A DNA stretch of 6,222 nucleotides from NCBI GenBank assembly GCA_017939945.1, contig JAGAZS010000297.1, positions 1 through 6,222 on the forward strand, in the 5' to 3' direction. The position numbers and the translations under genes are program-made. The notes beneath the pieces are model-generated. The model searched no databases, had not been told where the DNA came from, and saw only the letters and a list, made by a program, of their open reading frames with translations. Each line of letters begins with the position of its first letter. Position 1 is the first letter of the stretch. This DNA comes from Schwartzia sp. (in: firmicutes). Lineage in GTDB: Bacteria; Bacillota; Negativicutes; Selenomonadales; Selenomonadaceae. Below, in pieces: positions 1-5,870 of the stretch.

Positions 1-113
1 AATGGTGGTACAGTCCGATCACGGACAGGAAATTCTTTGTTCCCAGGCATGATTCCCAAGAAATGCGCAAAGGAACAGCGGAAGTAATCTTGAAACAGGC
101 AGGAATCAAATAG
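1..113 (+). CDS. hicA: HicA-type mRNA interferase toxin, C-terminal fragment (5' end outside the window)
   Basis: An open frame enters from the left edge, with its first complete codon at base 3, and ends at TAG 111-113. The 36 visible residues include FFVPRH, then MRKGTAEVILKQAGIK. This is the characteristic end of HicA toxins: a beta strand ending in V/IPxH, then a K-K/R-G-T turn and a helix closing with ILKQAGI. HicA is a small dsRBD-like ribonuclease that cleaves mRNA and is neutralised by HicB. The catalytic His of the GSH motif would lie just upstream and cannot be seen, so activity cannot be judged. The stop codon overlaps the Shine-Dalgarno of the next gene, and the order toxin then antitoxin with an 11-bp gap is typical of hicAB operons. 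Family assignment is by pattern only. Confidence 0.82.
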   Translation, partial: WWYSPITDRKFFVPRHDSQEMRKGTAEVILKQAGIK

Positions 114-118
114 GAGGG
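112..118 (+). promoter_or_regulatory. Ribosome binding site of the hicB-like gene
   Basis: AGGAGGG lies 6 bases before the GTG at 125 and overlaps the hicA stop codon. It is a near-perfect Shine-Dalgarno and supports the GTG start. No in-frame ATG offers an alternative there. The overlap suggests that translation of antitoxin and toxin is coupled. Confidence 0.8.
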
Positions 119-124
119 ATTAGT

Positions 125-430
125 GTGAAATATGTTTACCCGGCTATTTTTGAAGAAGCGCAGGAAGGCGGATATATTGTCACATTCCCGGACATCGGCG
201 GCGCAACGGAAGGCGACACAATAGAAGACGCGCTTGCAATGGCGGAAGACGCACTGTGTTTTGCGCTGGCCTGCATGGAAGACGATCATGACAAAGTCCC
301 GACGCCGACAAGCCCTTTCCAGATCGAACTAAAGGAACGTCAATTCATTTCCCTTGTCAAGGCAAACACAAACACCTATAGGGCAATGACCGCAAAGACA
401 ACGGACAAAACAAAACAAAAAATTGCATGA
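125..430 (+). CDS. hicB: HicB-like antitoxin, short form lacking a recognisable C-terminal DNA-binding domain
   Basis: The protein has 101 residues and a GTG start. Residues 1-60 match the HicB N-terminal fold: YPAIFEEAQEGGYIVTFPDI, then a G-TEGDT turn, a helix (IEDALAMAEDALCFALACMEDD) and a VPTPTSP segment. This partially RNase H-like domain binds and occludes HicA. Residues 66-86 (IELKERQFISLVKANTNTYR) fit the strand and linker that normally lead into a ribbon-helix-helix or HTH domain. Here the chain ends after a short Lys/Thr-rich tail (residues 87-101) at TGA 428-430, so the DNA-binding domain that usually autoregulates the operon is missing. The other two forward frames downstream show no KTLTIPxWL-like segment, so a single frameshift does not restore it. 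It pairs with the upstream hicA. It could still neutralise the toxin; loss of repressor function is inference. Confidence 0.8.
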   Translation: MKYVYPAIFEEAQEGGYIVTFPDIGGATEGDTIEDALAMAEDALCFALACMEDDHDKVPTPTSPFQIELKERQFISLVKANTNTYRAMTAKTTDKTKQKIA

Positions 431-446
431 CAAATAATGATGCCAA

Positions 447-487
447 AAGAGAAGAGTTTAGTAATGATTGTTACTAACTCTTCGCTT
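447..487. repeat. Long AT-rich inverted repeat (hairpin or operator) downstream of hicB
   Basis: The left arm 451-464 (GAAGAGTTTAGTAA) and right arm 471-483 (TTACTAACTCTTC) are complementary over 13 pairs with one bulged base, around a 6-base loop TGATTG. After one mismatch (450/484) three more pairs extend the stem outwards (447-449 with 485-487). Neither side has a clear T-run, so it is a poor intrinsic terminator. It starts 17 bases after the hicB stop and lies about 60 bases before the next gene. It may be a 3' stabilising or attenuating hairpin for hicAB, or an operator for the downstream gene. Confidence 0.6.
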
Positions 488-548
488 GTACCTGCAAAAT
501 ACCGGCGGTTTTACGAATTCCAAATTTTAAAGAAAAGAGCTGGTTGGT

Positions 549-1217
549 TTGTTCGGATTGTTTCAGGACAAGAAATTGATAAATTTTGCCGTGCTGGGTT
601 GCGTGCTCGGCATCCTTTCGTTTTCTTCTGCAGCCTATGCCGCCAAGGACGCGAATCCTTCCAAGACGACTGCTACAGCCGAGACGGAGAAAAGGCCTGC
701 AAAAGATAAAAAGGCCGCTCCTCTCGACAAGAACCGGTTAGAGTTTCAGTTCGAGTATCTTGACGCGCGGTTCTTCAACAATCGTGACGTGAATACTTAC
801 AATATACACGTCTTCCAGCCGGTCCATAAAACCGGCGACCTTATTATCCATCGCGGGCTCACGTTTTCCCGCGCTCTCGGCTATACCATGCCGGACGACT
901 ACGACCATTATCTGGACAGCCAGGCGGTCGGATTTGGACCCGCCATCCTGCTTCGCTGGAAGCAAAAGGTTTCCGGCAAATTCTCGGCGGCCTGGGACGC
1001 CAGCGGCAGCCTGCTGTTCTTCAACCATTGCCATCCGGGCGGCGGGCGTCCATGGGGCTTCATGTGGCGCACCGGTCCGCGCCTGATCTGGGATTACAGC
1101 GACCGCGGCTCCGTAAACCTCGGCTGGTCGATAGCCCACTGCTCCAACGGCATGGGCTCCAAGAATCCGGGCTACAACGGCGTCGGCTTCTCCCTCGGGT
1201 TGGAGTTTCATTTTTAA
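549..1217 (+). CDS. PagL-like lipid A 3-O-deacylase / acyloxyacyl hydrolase family outer-membrane protein
   Basis: The protein has 222 residues. Residues 1-31 look like a Sec signal peptide: KK at 8-9, hydrophobic core 11-29, and signal peptidase I site AYA before A32. A Lys/Ala/Thr/Pro-rich linker follows (about 33-60), then an alternating-strand region (62-222) typical of a small beta-barrel, ending in Phe as a BAM-type terminal signal. The diagnostic part is near the C-terminus: H197-x-S199-N200 followed by N206-P207-G208 and a final strand. This is the HxSN...NPG signature of PagL, an outer-membrane enzyme that removes the 3-O acyl chain from lipid A. His and Ser would be catalytic. The Glu of the Pseudomonas PagL triad, about 12 residues after Ser, is not in that place (N210/G211). 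E219 is the nearest Glu. The start is a TTG with only a weak upstream purine run (AAAGAAAAGAG). TTG 558 or TTG 576 (AGGA 7 bases upstream) are alternatives, but 549 and 558 keep the positive n-region. The activity is inferred; the family is fairly secure. Confidence 0.8.
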   Translation: MFGLFQDKKLINFAVLGCVLGILSFSSAAYAAKDANPSKTTATAETEKRPAKDKKAAPLDKNRLEFQFEYLDARFFNNRDVNTYNIHVFQPVHKTGDLIIHRGLTFSRALGYTMPDDYDHYLDSQAVGFGPAILLRWKQKVSGKFSAAWDASGSLLFFNHCHPGGGRPWGFMWRTGPRLIWDYSDRGSVNLGWSIAHCSNGMGSKNPGYNGVGFSLGLEFHF

Positions 1218-1360
1218 TTTTTGTTTTTAACTTTTCTCTTCCGTTTTTTAACATTTCAGCAAATCATTTCAACTTTTTTTCAACCTTTGTTCACTATTTT
1301 GTTTACTGTTTTCACTTTTTATTTCACTTTTTATCTTTTACTGCACAAAAAGTCAAACAA
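1218..1360. other. T-rich intergenic spacer with a short tandem repeat
   Basis: This non-coding stretch lies between the convergent ends of the PagL-like gene and the condensation/CNBD gene. The plus strand is dominated by T runs separated by AAC, CAC or ACT. Two exact tandem copies of TTTCACTTTTTA occupy 1310-1333. There is no credible gene, and its sharp drop in GC contrasts with both flanking genes. Confidence 0.6.
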
Positions 1361-1400
1361 AAAAGCATCGCCAACTTTCACGGCGATGCTTTTCGTTTTT
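1361..1400. terminator. Bidirectional rho-independent terminator shared by convergent genes
   Basis: AAAAGCATCGCC (1361-1372) pairs perfectly with GGCGATGCTTTT (1382-1393) around a 9-base loop. On the plus strand CGTTTTT follows. On the minus strand the stem is followed by the complement of the A-rich 1346-1360 region, giving a T-rich tail. It sits 4 bases past the minus-strand stop at 1404 and 143 bases past the plus-strand stop at 1217, so it can end both transcripts. Confidence 0.9.
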
Positions 1401-1403
1401 CCT

Positions 1404-3266
1404 TTACGACTGCGCCCAGAGTCTTTGGAAGGTTTCGAGCTGGGCGATGGCGTGGGCGGTGATTTTCGGCCAAAGGTTTGGGTATAGTGCAAGGATGTTT
1501 TCCATGGATTCTTTCGAGATGGCCAGGATCGTGGCGCGCTCGGACAGGACTTCGGCGGCGAGCAATGCCTTCCGTTCCTCCAGCATCACTGTCTCGTTCA
1601 GCCACGTTCCCTCTTTGGCGATGCCCAGTGTGCGGTACCAGCCTTCGCTGTCCTCGATGCTGCGGACCAGCTTCCCTTCCGCTACAAAGAGCAAATCGCG
1701 TCCCATGCCTTCGATGCGGTCGCCTTCGTAATAGGTGAAAAGAACTCCCTGTTTCATGAAAACCTGGATCATGCCCGCGTCCTCGCCCTGCAGCAGCGGC
1801 ATGAGCGAAACGGCGTTCTGCAGCCGCGCTTTCTCTTCCTCCTGGTAGGCCGCCTGGAACTTCTTTTCCGCGCGCAGCCGCTCCTCCAGGTTTGCCCGGA
1901 AAGCGGAAACTGTCTCGAAACGATTCGTAAGCATCTGCTGAAGCGTCAAAAGGTAGGATTTCGTAACGCGCTCGCCCGTCCCCGCCGCGAAGGCGTCCTC
2001 GTCGTAAAGGAGAACGACCGAAGCCGCCGACCGAGTATAGCGGAAATACAGGCTCAGCTTCATGCTCTGCGCGTCCCACGAATGCTGGGAAACGACGGTT
2101 CCCTCCGGCGCGGCCGGCTGCGACGAGTACGGCTTCTCTTCGGAAAGAAAATCGTAAAAGTCGAGAAAATGATTGAAGGGTTTCCCTTCGCCGCCCAAAA
2201 AATTGCCGAAGCTTTCCCAGTCAAAGCAGGCGTATGGCTTGGAAATGACAAGCTGCTGGAACTGCCGCTTCACGAAGTTTTCCACCGTTTCATCGTTGTC
2301 GATGGTCTGCCGTACGGGCACCATATTGAACGGCCGCCAGGCGTCTTCTTCCTGCGCTTTCCGTGCCGGAGCAATCAGGCAGAAGCAAAGGTCCTTGTGC
2401 CGCCCTTCAATCTGCAGGAGGAGCCCCCAGGCGGTAGCCAGAAATGCCATCAGCATCAGGCGGTTGCCTTTTGCCTCGGTCATCAGGTCGGAAAAAAGCC
2501 CGTTGGGGAAGACGACACGGCAGGCCCGCTGCTTGTAGTGGTGCGGCTGCACATCCGCAAGCTCCCACTGCAAAGGAGCGAGGCGCGGCGGTGCGGCCAG
2601 CAGTTTCTTCCAGTATTCGTTCATCTTGTTTTCCATCTGCACGTTGTGGAGAATGGGCGGCGCAGCGCTGGTCTTTCCCTCCGGCAGCCCCATCGCCGCG
2701 CGGAAAAGCGCCCGCACGTCGAAACGATCCATGATGATCTGCGCAGCCGTCACCAGCACCGCATATTCATCCTTCCCCGTATGGAAGACGTAAATCCGAA
2801 GCAACCCGCCCTTTTCCACGTCAAAGGGATAGCGGAGCGCCGCAGCCGCGGAACGCCGCAGCATGGTATTGATCTCCTCGGGATCGCGCCCCTGCAAATT
2901 GTTGAAAATGACGGTCTCCGCATTTTTCCGTTCATTCGTCACGACCGCCAGCACCCGATCGCCCATGTCGCAGTAATTCGTTCGCAGTATATCTTCCTGC
3001 ACGTCCAGCTCCCGGAGCGCGCGGTTGAAGCGGATCGGCGAGAGTGTTCCCTTTATCTTGTACAGCGTTTGCGTCAAAAAACTCGGGGACAGGAAGTTTC
3101 CCTTCCCGAAAAACCACACCTCGAAAGGCGTCAACTCGCGGGCATACGAAATCCTGTGAGCCGCATACCCGCTTTGCGGCTGCGGACCGTAAACCGAGCA
3201 GAGCCGCGCCTGCTCTCTTGCCGGCAATTTCTCGAATCGCACCTTGTTTTCTTCCTGCATGGCCAT
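1404..3266 (-). CDS. Condensation-domain protein fused to a C-terminal cyclic-nucleotide-binding-like domain
   Basis: The protein has 620 residues. Residues about 45-455 resemble a complete NRPS condensation domain: LTPFEVWFF at the start, FNRALRELDVQEDILRTNY (80-98), a WRPFNMVPVR segment (310-319) matching the vGfxxNtxpxR motif, and FNHFLDFYDF (364-373). The catalytic HHxxxDG motif reads AQIIMDR (175-181), so both His and the Gly are replaced and only Asp is kept. Canonical amide formation is therefore unlikely. A charged helical linker (about 456-487) leads to a CRP-like cNMP-binding fold (about 488-610): YYEGDRI, LLFVAEGKLVRS, GTWLNETVML, then ILAIS and a terminal helix. E558 fits the phosphate-cassette Glu, but the Arg and Ser positions align by eye with L568 and L569. 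No HTH follows, so it is not a CRP-type regulator. No adenylation or carrier domain, signal peptide or membrane segment is seen, so a soluble cytoplasmic protein is expected. ATG 3266 was chosen; ATG 3260 has better spacing (9 bases) from AAGGGG at 3270-3275. The gene is divergent from metH. Function unknown. Confidence 0.85.
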   Translation of the reverse strand: MAMQEENKVRFEKLPAREQARLCSVYGPQPQSGYAAHRISYARELTPFEVWFFGKGNFLSPSFLTQTLYKIKGTLSPIRFNRALRELDVQEDILRTNYCDMGDRVLAVVTNERKNAETVIFNNLQGRDPEEINTMLRRSAAAALRYPFDVEKGGLLRIYVFHTGKDEYAVLVTAAQIIMDRFDVRALFRAAMGLPEGKTSAAPPILHNVQMENKMNEYWKKLLAAPPRLAPLQWELADVQPHHYKQRACRVVFPNGLFSDLMTEAKGNRLMLMAFLATAWGLLLQIEGRHKDLCFCLIAPARKAQEEDAWRPFNMVPVRQTIDNDETVENFVKRQFQQLVISKPYACFDWESFGNFLGGEGKPFNHFLDFYDFLSEEKPYSSQPAAPEGTVVSQHSWDAQSMKLSLYFRYTRSAASVVLLYDEDAFAAGTGERVTKSYLLTLQQMLTNRFETVSAFRANLEERLRAEKKFQAAYQEEEKARLQNAVSLMPLLQGEDAGMIQVFMKQGVLFTYYEGDRIEGMGRDLLFVAEGKLVRSIEDSEGWYRTLGIAKEGTWLNETVMLEERKALLAAEVLSERATILAISKESMENILALYPNLWPKITAHAIAQLETFQRLWAQS

Positions 3267-3336
3267 CTTCCCCTTCTGTATCGCTTGCCGTTTCTCGTTA
3301 CCGGTTCACGTCTCTTTTTTCTCTTATCTTGGTTAT

Positions 3337-3365
3337 ATTCTATATTTCTGTCTTTTTTCCTGCAA
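3337..3365 (-). promoter_or_regulatory. Candidate sigma-70 promoter for the condensation/CNBD gene
   Basis: Read on the minus strand, TTGCAG (3360-3365) is followed after 17 bases by TAGAAT (3337-3342), a 5/6 match to the -10 consensus; the -35 matches at 3/6. Transcription would start near 3330, giving a leader of about 65 bases before ATG 3266. The surrounding AT-rich sequence fits a promoter. Prediction by eye only. Confidence 0.45.
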
Positions 3366-3401
3366 AAAATCAAACGACAGTACACTGCTTCCCTTTTTTA
3401 T

Positions 3402-3430
3402 TTGTATCGCAAATGGTTACATGATACAAT
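3402..3430 (+). promoter_or_regulatory. Candidate metH promoter overlapped by an inverted repeat
   Basis: TTGTAT (3402-3407), a 17-base spacer and TACAAT (3425-3430) form a plausible sigma-70 promoter; the -10 matches consensus at 5 of 6. The two elements also carry a 7-bp inverted repeat, TTGTATC (3402-3408) and GATACAA (3423-3429), so a dimeric regulator bound there would cover both boxes. The predicted start near 3437 leaves a leader of about 35 bases, too short for a SAM or cobalamin riboswitch, and none is recognised in the 205-bp gap. Confidence 0.5.
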
Positions 3431-3456
3431 AGGAAGGTAATTCAGGTGTATGAGAA

Positions 3457-3462
3457 AAGGAG
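3457..3462 (+). promoter_or_regulatory. Ribosome binding site of metH
   Basis: AAGGAG ends 9 bases before ATG 3472. It fixes that ATG as the start and agrees with the conserved FDGATGTMLQ beginning of the homocysteine methyltransferase domain. Confidence 0.8.
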
Positions 3463-3471
3463 CAACACGTT

Positions 3472-5844
3472 ATGATAGAGATTTTTGACGGCGCCACGGG
3501 GACGATGCTGCAGGCCGCGGGGCTGAAGCCCGGCGAATGCCCGGAGCTGGTGAACGTCGAGCGGCCGGAAATGATCGAGGCGATTCACCGCGCCTATATC
3601 GAAGCCGGTTCGACCATCATCACGACGAACACCTTCGGTGCAACGTCCTTGAAGCTTGCCCACTACGGCCTCGAAAACCGCGTCACCGAAATCAATGCGG
3701 CGGCGGTACAGGCCGCTAAACGCGCCGCCAACGGCCGCGCGAAGATCGCGGGCGACCTCGGCCCGACGGGACGGTTCATCGAGCCGCTGGGCGACCTCGG
3801 CTTCGAGACCGCTTACGATGCTTATTTCGAACAGGCAAAAGCGCTTGCCGACGCGGGCGCGGACTATATCATCATCGAGACTTCGATCGATCTGCAGGAA
3901 ATGCGCGCCGCGCTTTTGGCGGCAAAAGACGCGACGAAGCTTCCCGTGATCTGCCAGATGAGTTACAGCGAGGACGGGCGCACCGTCACGGGCACAGACC
4001 CGGAAACGGCGGCCACAGTGCTGGACGCCATGGGCGCGGACATCATCGGCGTCAACTGCTCCCTCGGCCCGGTCGAGCTATTGCCCGTGGTCGAACAGCT
4101 CGCGAAAAGCACAGAGAAACCGGTCGTCGTACAGCCGAACGCAGGGCTTCCGCAGTTCGTCGACGGCAGGACGATCTTCCCGATGACGCCGGAGGACTTT
4201 TCCCATTGGGCGCCGAAGCTGATCGCGGCGGGCGCGACCTATATCGGCGGCTGCTGCGGCACGACGCCCGCACATATCCGCGCGATTACCGAAGCCGCGA
4301 AGACGGCGCCGGAACCCGTACGGTCCGCTGTGCCGCGCGTCCTGCGCCTTTCCAGCCGTTCCCAAACCGTCGTCATCGACAAGAGCCTGCCGACGGTGCT
4401 GATCGGCGAGCGCATCAACCCGACGGGCCGCAAGAAGTTGGCAGCCGAGATCAAGGACGGCTCCTTGCTTTCCGTCAAAAAAGAAGCGCTCGATCAAGTG
4501 AAAGCAGGAGCAAAAATCCTCGACGTCAATATGGGCGTCGGCGGCATCGACCAAGCCGCCGCCATGCGCCGCGCCGTCATGGAGATTGCACAGCTCACCG
4601 CCGCGCCGCTGGCCATCGACACCAGCGACGCCGCCGCACTCGAAGCGGGCCTCCGCGTCTATCCGGGACGCGCGCTGATCAACTCGGTCAGCGCCGAGCC
4701 GGAACGTCTCAAGACCTTCTTGCCGTTGGCGAAAAAATACGGCGCGGCCATTCTCTGCCTGCCGATCACGAAGGACGGCGTACCGAAAACGGCGAAGGAG
4801 CGCGTCGAAGCCGTGCAGACAATTATTGACGCAGCAAAGGAAGCGGGACTCAAGGACGGCGACTTCCTGCTGGACGCCCTTGTGCTAACCATTGCCGCCG
4901 AGACCGACGCAGCGAAAGAAACCCTCAATACCCTGCGGCTTTACCGCGAGCGCTTTGGCTATCCGACAACCATGGGCCTCAGCAATATTTCCTTTGGTTT
5001 GCCGAACCGCCCGCTGATCAACAGCACCTTCTTCTCGATGTGCCTTGCGGCGGGGCTCGACGCGCCGATCATGAATCCCTACGACGACGCGATGCAGAAC
5101 GCGTTGTCCGCGTCCGCCGCGCTCTTGGGAAAAGACCCCAACGGCCGCGCCTACAGCCAAAACGCCTCGAACCTCGCCGTTCCGAAAGCTGCCGCAACCA
5201 TGAAAGAGGAAGATATGGACGCGCTGACCGCCATCAAGGCCGCCGTGATTCGCGGCGAAAAGGAACGTATGCCGGAACTCATAGCGCGCGCCGTGGAGGA
5301 AAAGCTCGATCCGAACGAGATTACCGAAAAAGCACTGACCGCCGCGATGAACGACATCGGCGTGGACTTCGGCGCGGGCCGCGTGTTCCTGCCGCAGGTG
5401 CTGCTTTCCGCCGAGGCGATGCGCGAAGCATTCACGAAACTCAAAGAACTGCTTCCCGCCGCCGAGACGAAAAAGCTGGGCACCGTGGTCATCGCCACTG
5501 TCAAAGGCGACGTCCACGACCTCGGCAAGAACATCGTCGCCGCTCTATTGCAAAACTCCGGCTTCGAGCTGATCGATCTGGGCAAGGACGTTCCCGCCCA
5601 GACTATCGTCGAGGCCGCCAAACTGAACCGTGCCGACATCGTCGGACTCTGTGCGCTGATGACCACCACCATGACCGAGATTGAGACGGTCGTCGAAGCA
5701 CTCAAAGCCGACGGCGTAAACGCAAAGGTCATGGCCGGCGGCGCCGCCGTCACTCCGGAGTACGCAAAAGAAGCCGGAGCCGACCTCTACGCCCCCGACG
5801 GCGTCGCGGCGGTAAAACTGGCAAAAGAAGCGCTCAATCTGTAA
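3472..5844 (+). CDS. metH: Cobalamin-dependent methionine synthase, short form without the AdoMet reactivation domain
   Basis: The protein has 790 residues. It moves a methyl group from 5-methyltetrahydrofolate through cobalamin to homocysteine, giving methionine and tetrahydrofolate in the cytoplasm. The homocysteine/zinc domain (about 1-285) begins FDGATGTMLQ and keeps the zinc ligands C196 (GVNCSLGP), C261 and C262 (GGCCGTTP). The pterin-binding domain (about 305-560) shows GERINPTG (312-319), DVNMG (351-355), AIDTSD (381-386), NSVS (404-407), GLSNISFGLP (502-511) and MNPYDD (534-539). The helical cap covers about 580-665. The Rossmann B12 domain (about 668-790) carries DVHDLGKN, with H682 as the lower cobalt ligand and D680 beside it; GLCALMTTT (725-733) and MAGGAAVTPEY (754-764) complete the site. 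The Ser of the E. coli ligand triad appears as T733. E. coli MetH is about 1,227 residues; the missing part is the AdoMet-binding domain that rescues oxidised cobalamin, so a separate reactivating protein is expected. This short form is known in Firmicutes and Thermotoga. No terminator is visible before the parS region. Confidence 0.96.
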   Translation: MIEIFDGATGTMLQAAGLKPGECPELVNVERPEMIEAIHRAYIEAGSTIITTNTFGATSLKLAHYGLENRVTEINAAAVQAAKRAANGRAKIAGDLGPTGRFIEPLGDLGFETAYDAYFEQAKALADAGADYIIIETSIDLQEMRAALLAAKDATKLPVICQMSYSEDGRTVTGTDPETAATVLDAMGADIIGVNCSLGPVELLPVVEQLAKSTEKPVVVQPNAGLPQFVDGRTIFPMTPEDFSHWAPKLIAAGATYIGGCCGTTPAHIRAITEAAKTAPEPVRSAVPRVLRLSSRSQTVVIDKSLPTVLIGERINPTGRKKLAAEIKDGSLLSVKKEALDQVKAGAKILDVNMGVGGIDQAAAMRRAVMEIAQLTAAPLAIDTSDAAALEAGLRVYPGRALINSVSAEPERLKTFLPLAKKYGAAILCLPITKDGVPKTAKERVEAVQTIIDAAKEAGLKDGDFLLDALVLTIAAETDAAKETLNTLRLYRERFGYPTTMGLSNISFGLPNRPLINSTFFSMCLAAGLDAPIMNPYDDAMQNALSASAALLGKDPNGRAYSQNASNLAVPKAAATMKEEDMDALTAIKAAVIRGEKERMPELIARAVEEKLDPNEITEKALTAAMNDIGVDFGAGRVFLPQVLLSAEAMREAFTKLKELLPAAETKKLGTVVIATVKGDVHDLGKNIVAALLQNSGFELIDLGKDVPAQTIVEAAKLNRADIVGLCALMTTTMTEIETVVEALKADGVNAKVMAGGAAVTPEYAKEAGADLYAPDGVAAVKLAKEALNL

Positions 5845-5854
5845 AATCGAAAAA

Positions 5855-5870
5855 TGTTTCACGTGAAACA
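5855..5870. promoter_or_regulatory. parS: parS, ParB/Spo0J-binding centromere site (perfect)
   Basis: TGTTTCACGTGAAACA is a perfect 16-bp palindrome matching the bacterial parS consensus (TGTTNCACGTGAAACA in Bacillus subtilis). ParB dimers load here as CTP-dependent clamps, spread over neighbouring DNA and recruit ParA and SMC for origin segregation. It lies 10 bases past the metH stop codon in non-coding DNA. It has no following T-run, so it is not a typical terminator. In most bacteria such sites cluster near oriC. Confidence 0.88.

Noticed and set aside
594..605. Lipobox VLGC in the PagL-like signal peptide
   Set aside because: C18 lies too early, the hydrophobic core continues past it, and a clean AYA signal peptidase I site follows at residue 31; a beta-barrel need not be lipidated.
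437..709. 90-codon plus-strand open frame after hicB
   Set aside because: It crosses the AT-rich dyad, has no ribosome binding site, overlaps the signal peptide region of the PagL-like gene in another frame, and matches nothing recognisable.
738..1211. 157-codon minus-strand open frame
   Set aside because: It is antisense to the well-supported PagL-like gene, in GC-rich DNA where long antisense frames arise by chance, and has no family features.
1378..2079. 233-codon minus-strand open frame in another frame
   Set aside because: It is an Arg/Gly-rich shadow overlapping the C-terminal half of the condensation/CNBD gene and extends through the terminator.
2082..3440. 452-codon plus-strand open frame opposite the condensation/CNBD gene
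   Set aside because: Despite its length it lacks domains, is rich in His/Arg/Pro as expected of an antisense reading, runs through the divergent promoter region, and conflicts with the motif-rich minus-strand gene.
3267..3471. SAM or cobalamin riboswitch upstream of metH
   Set aside because: Searched by eye for the conserved S-box and B12-box elements; none is present, and the predicted leader is only about 35 bases.
4885..5517. 210-codon minus-strand open frame inside metH
   Set aside because: Antisense shadow of the conserved metH reading frame; rich in His/Gly/Arg with no recognisable motif.
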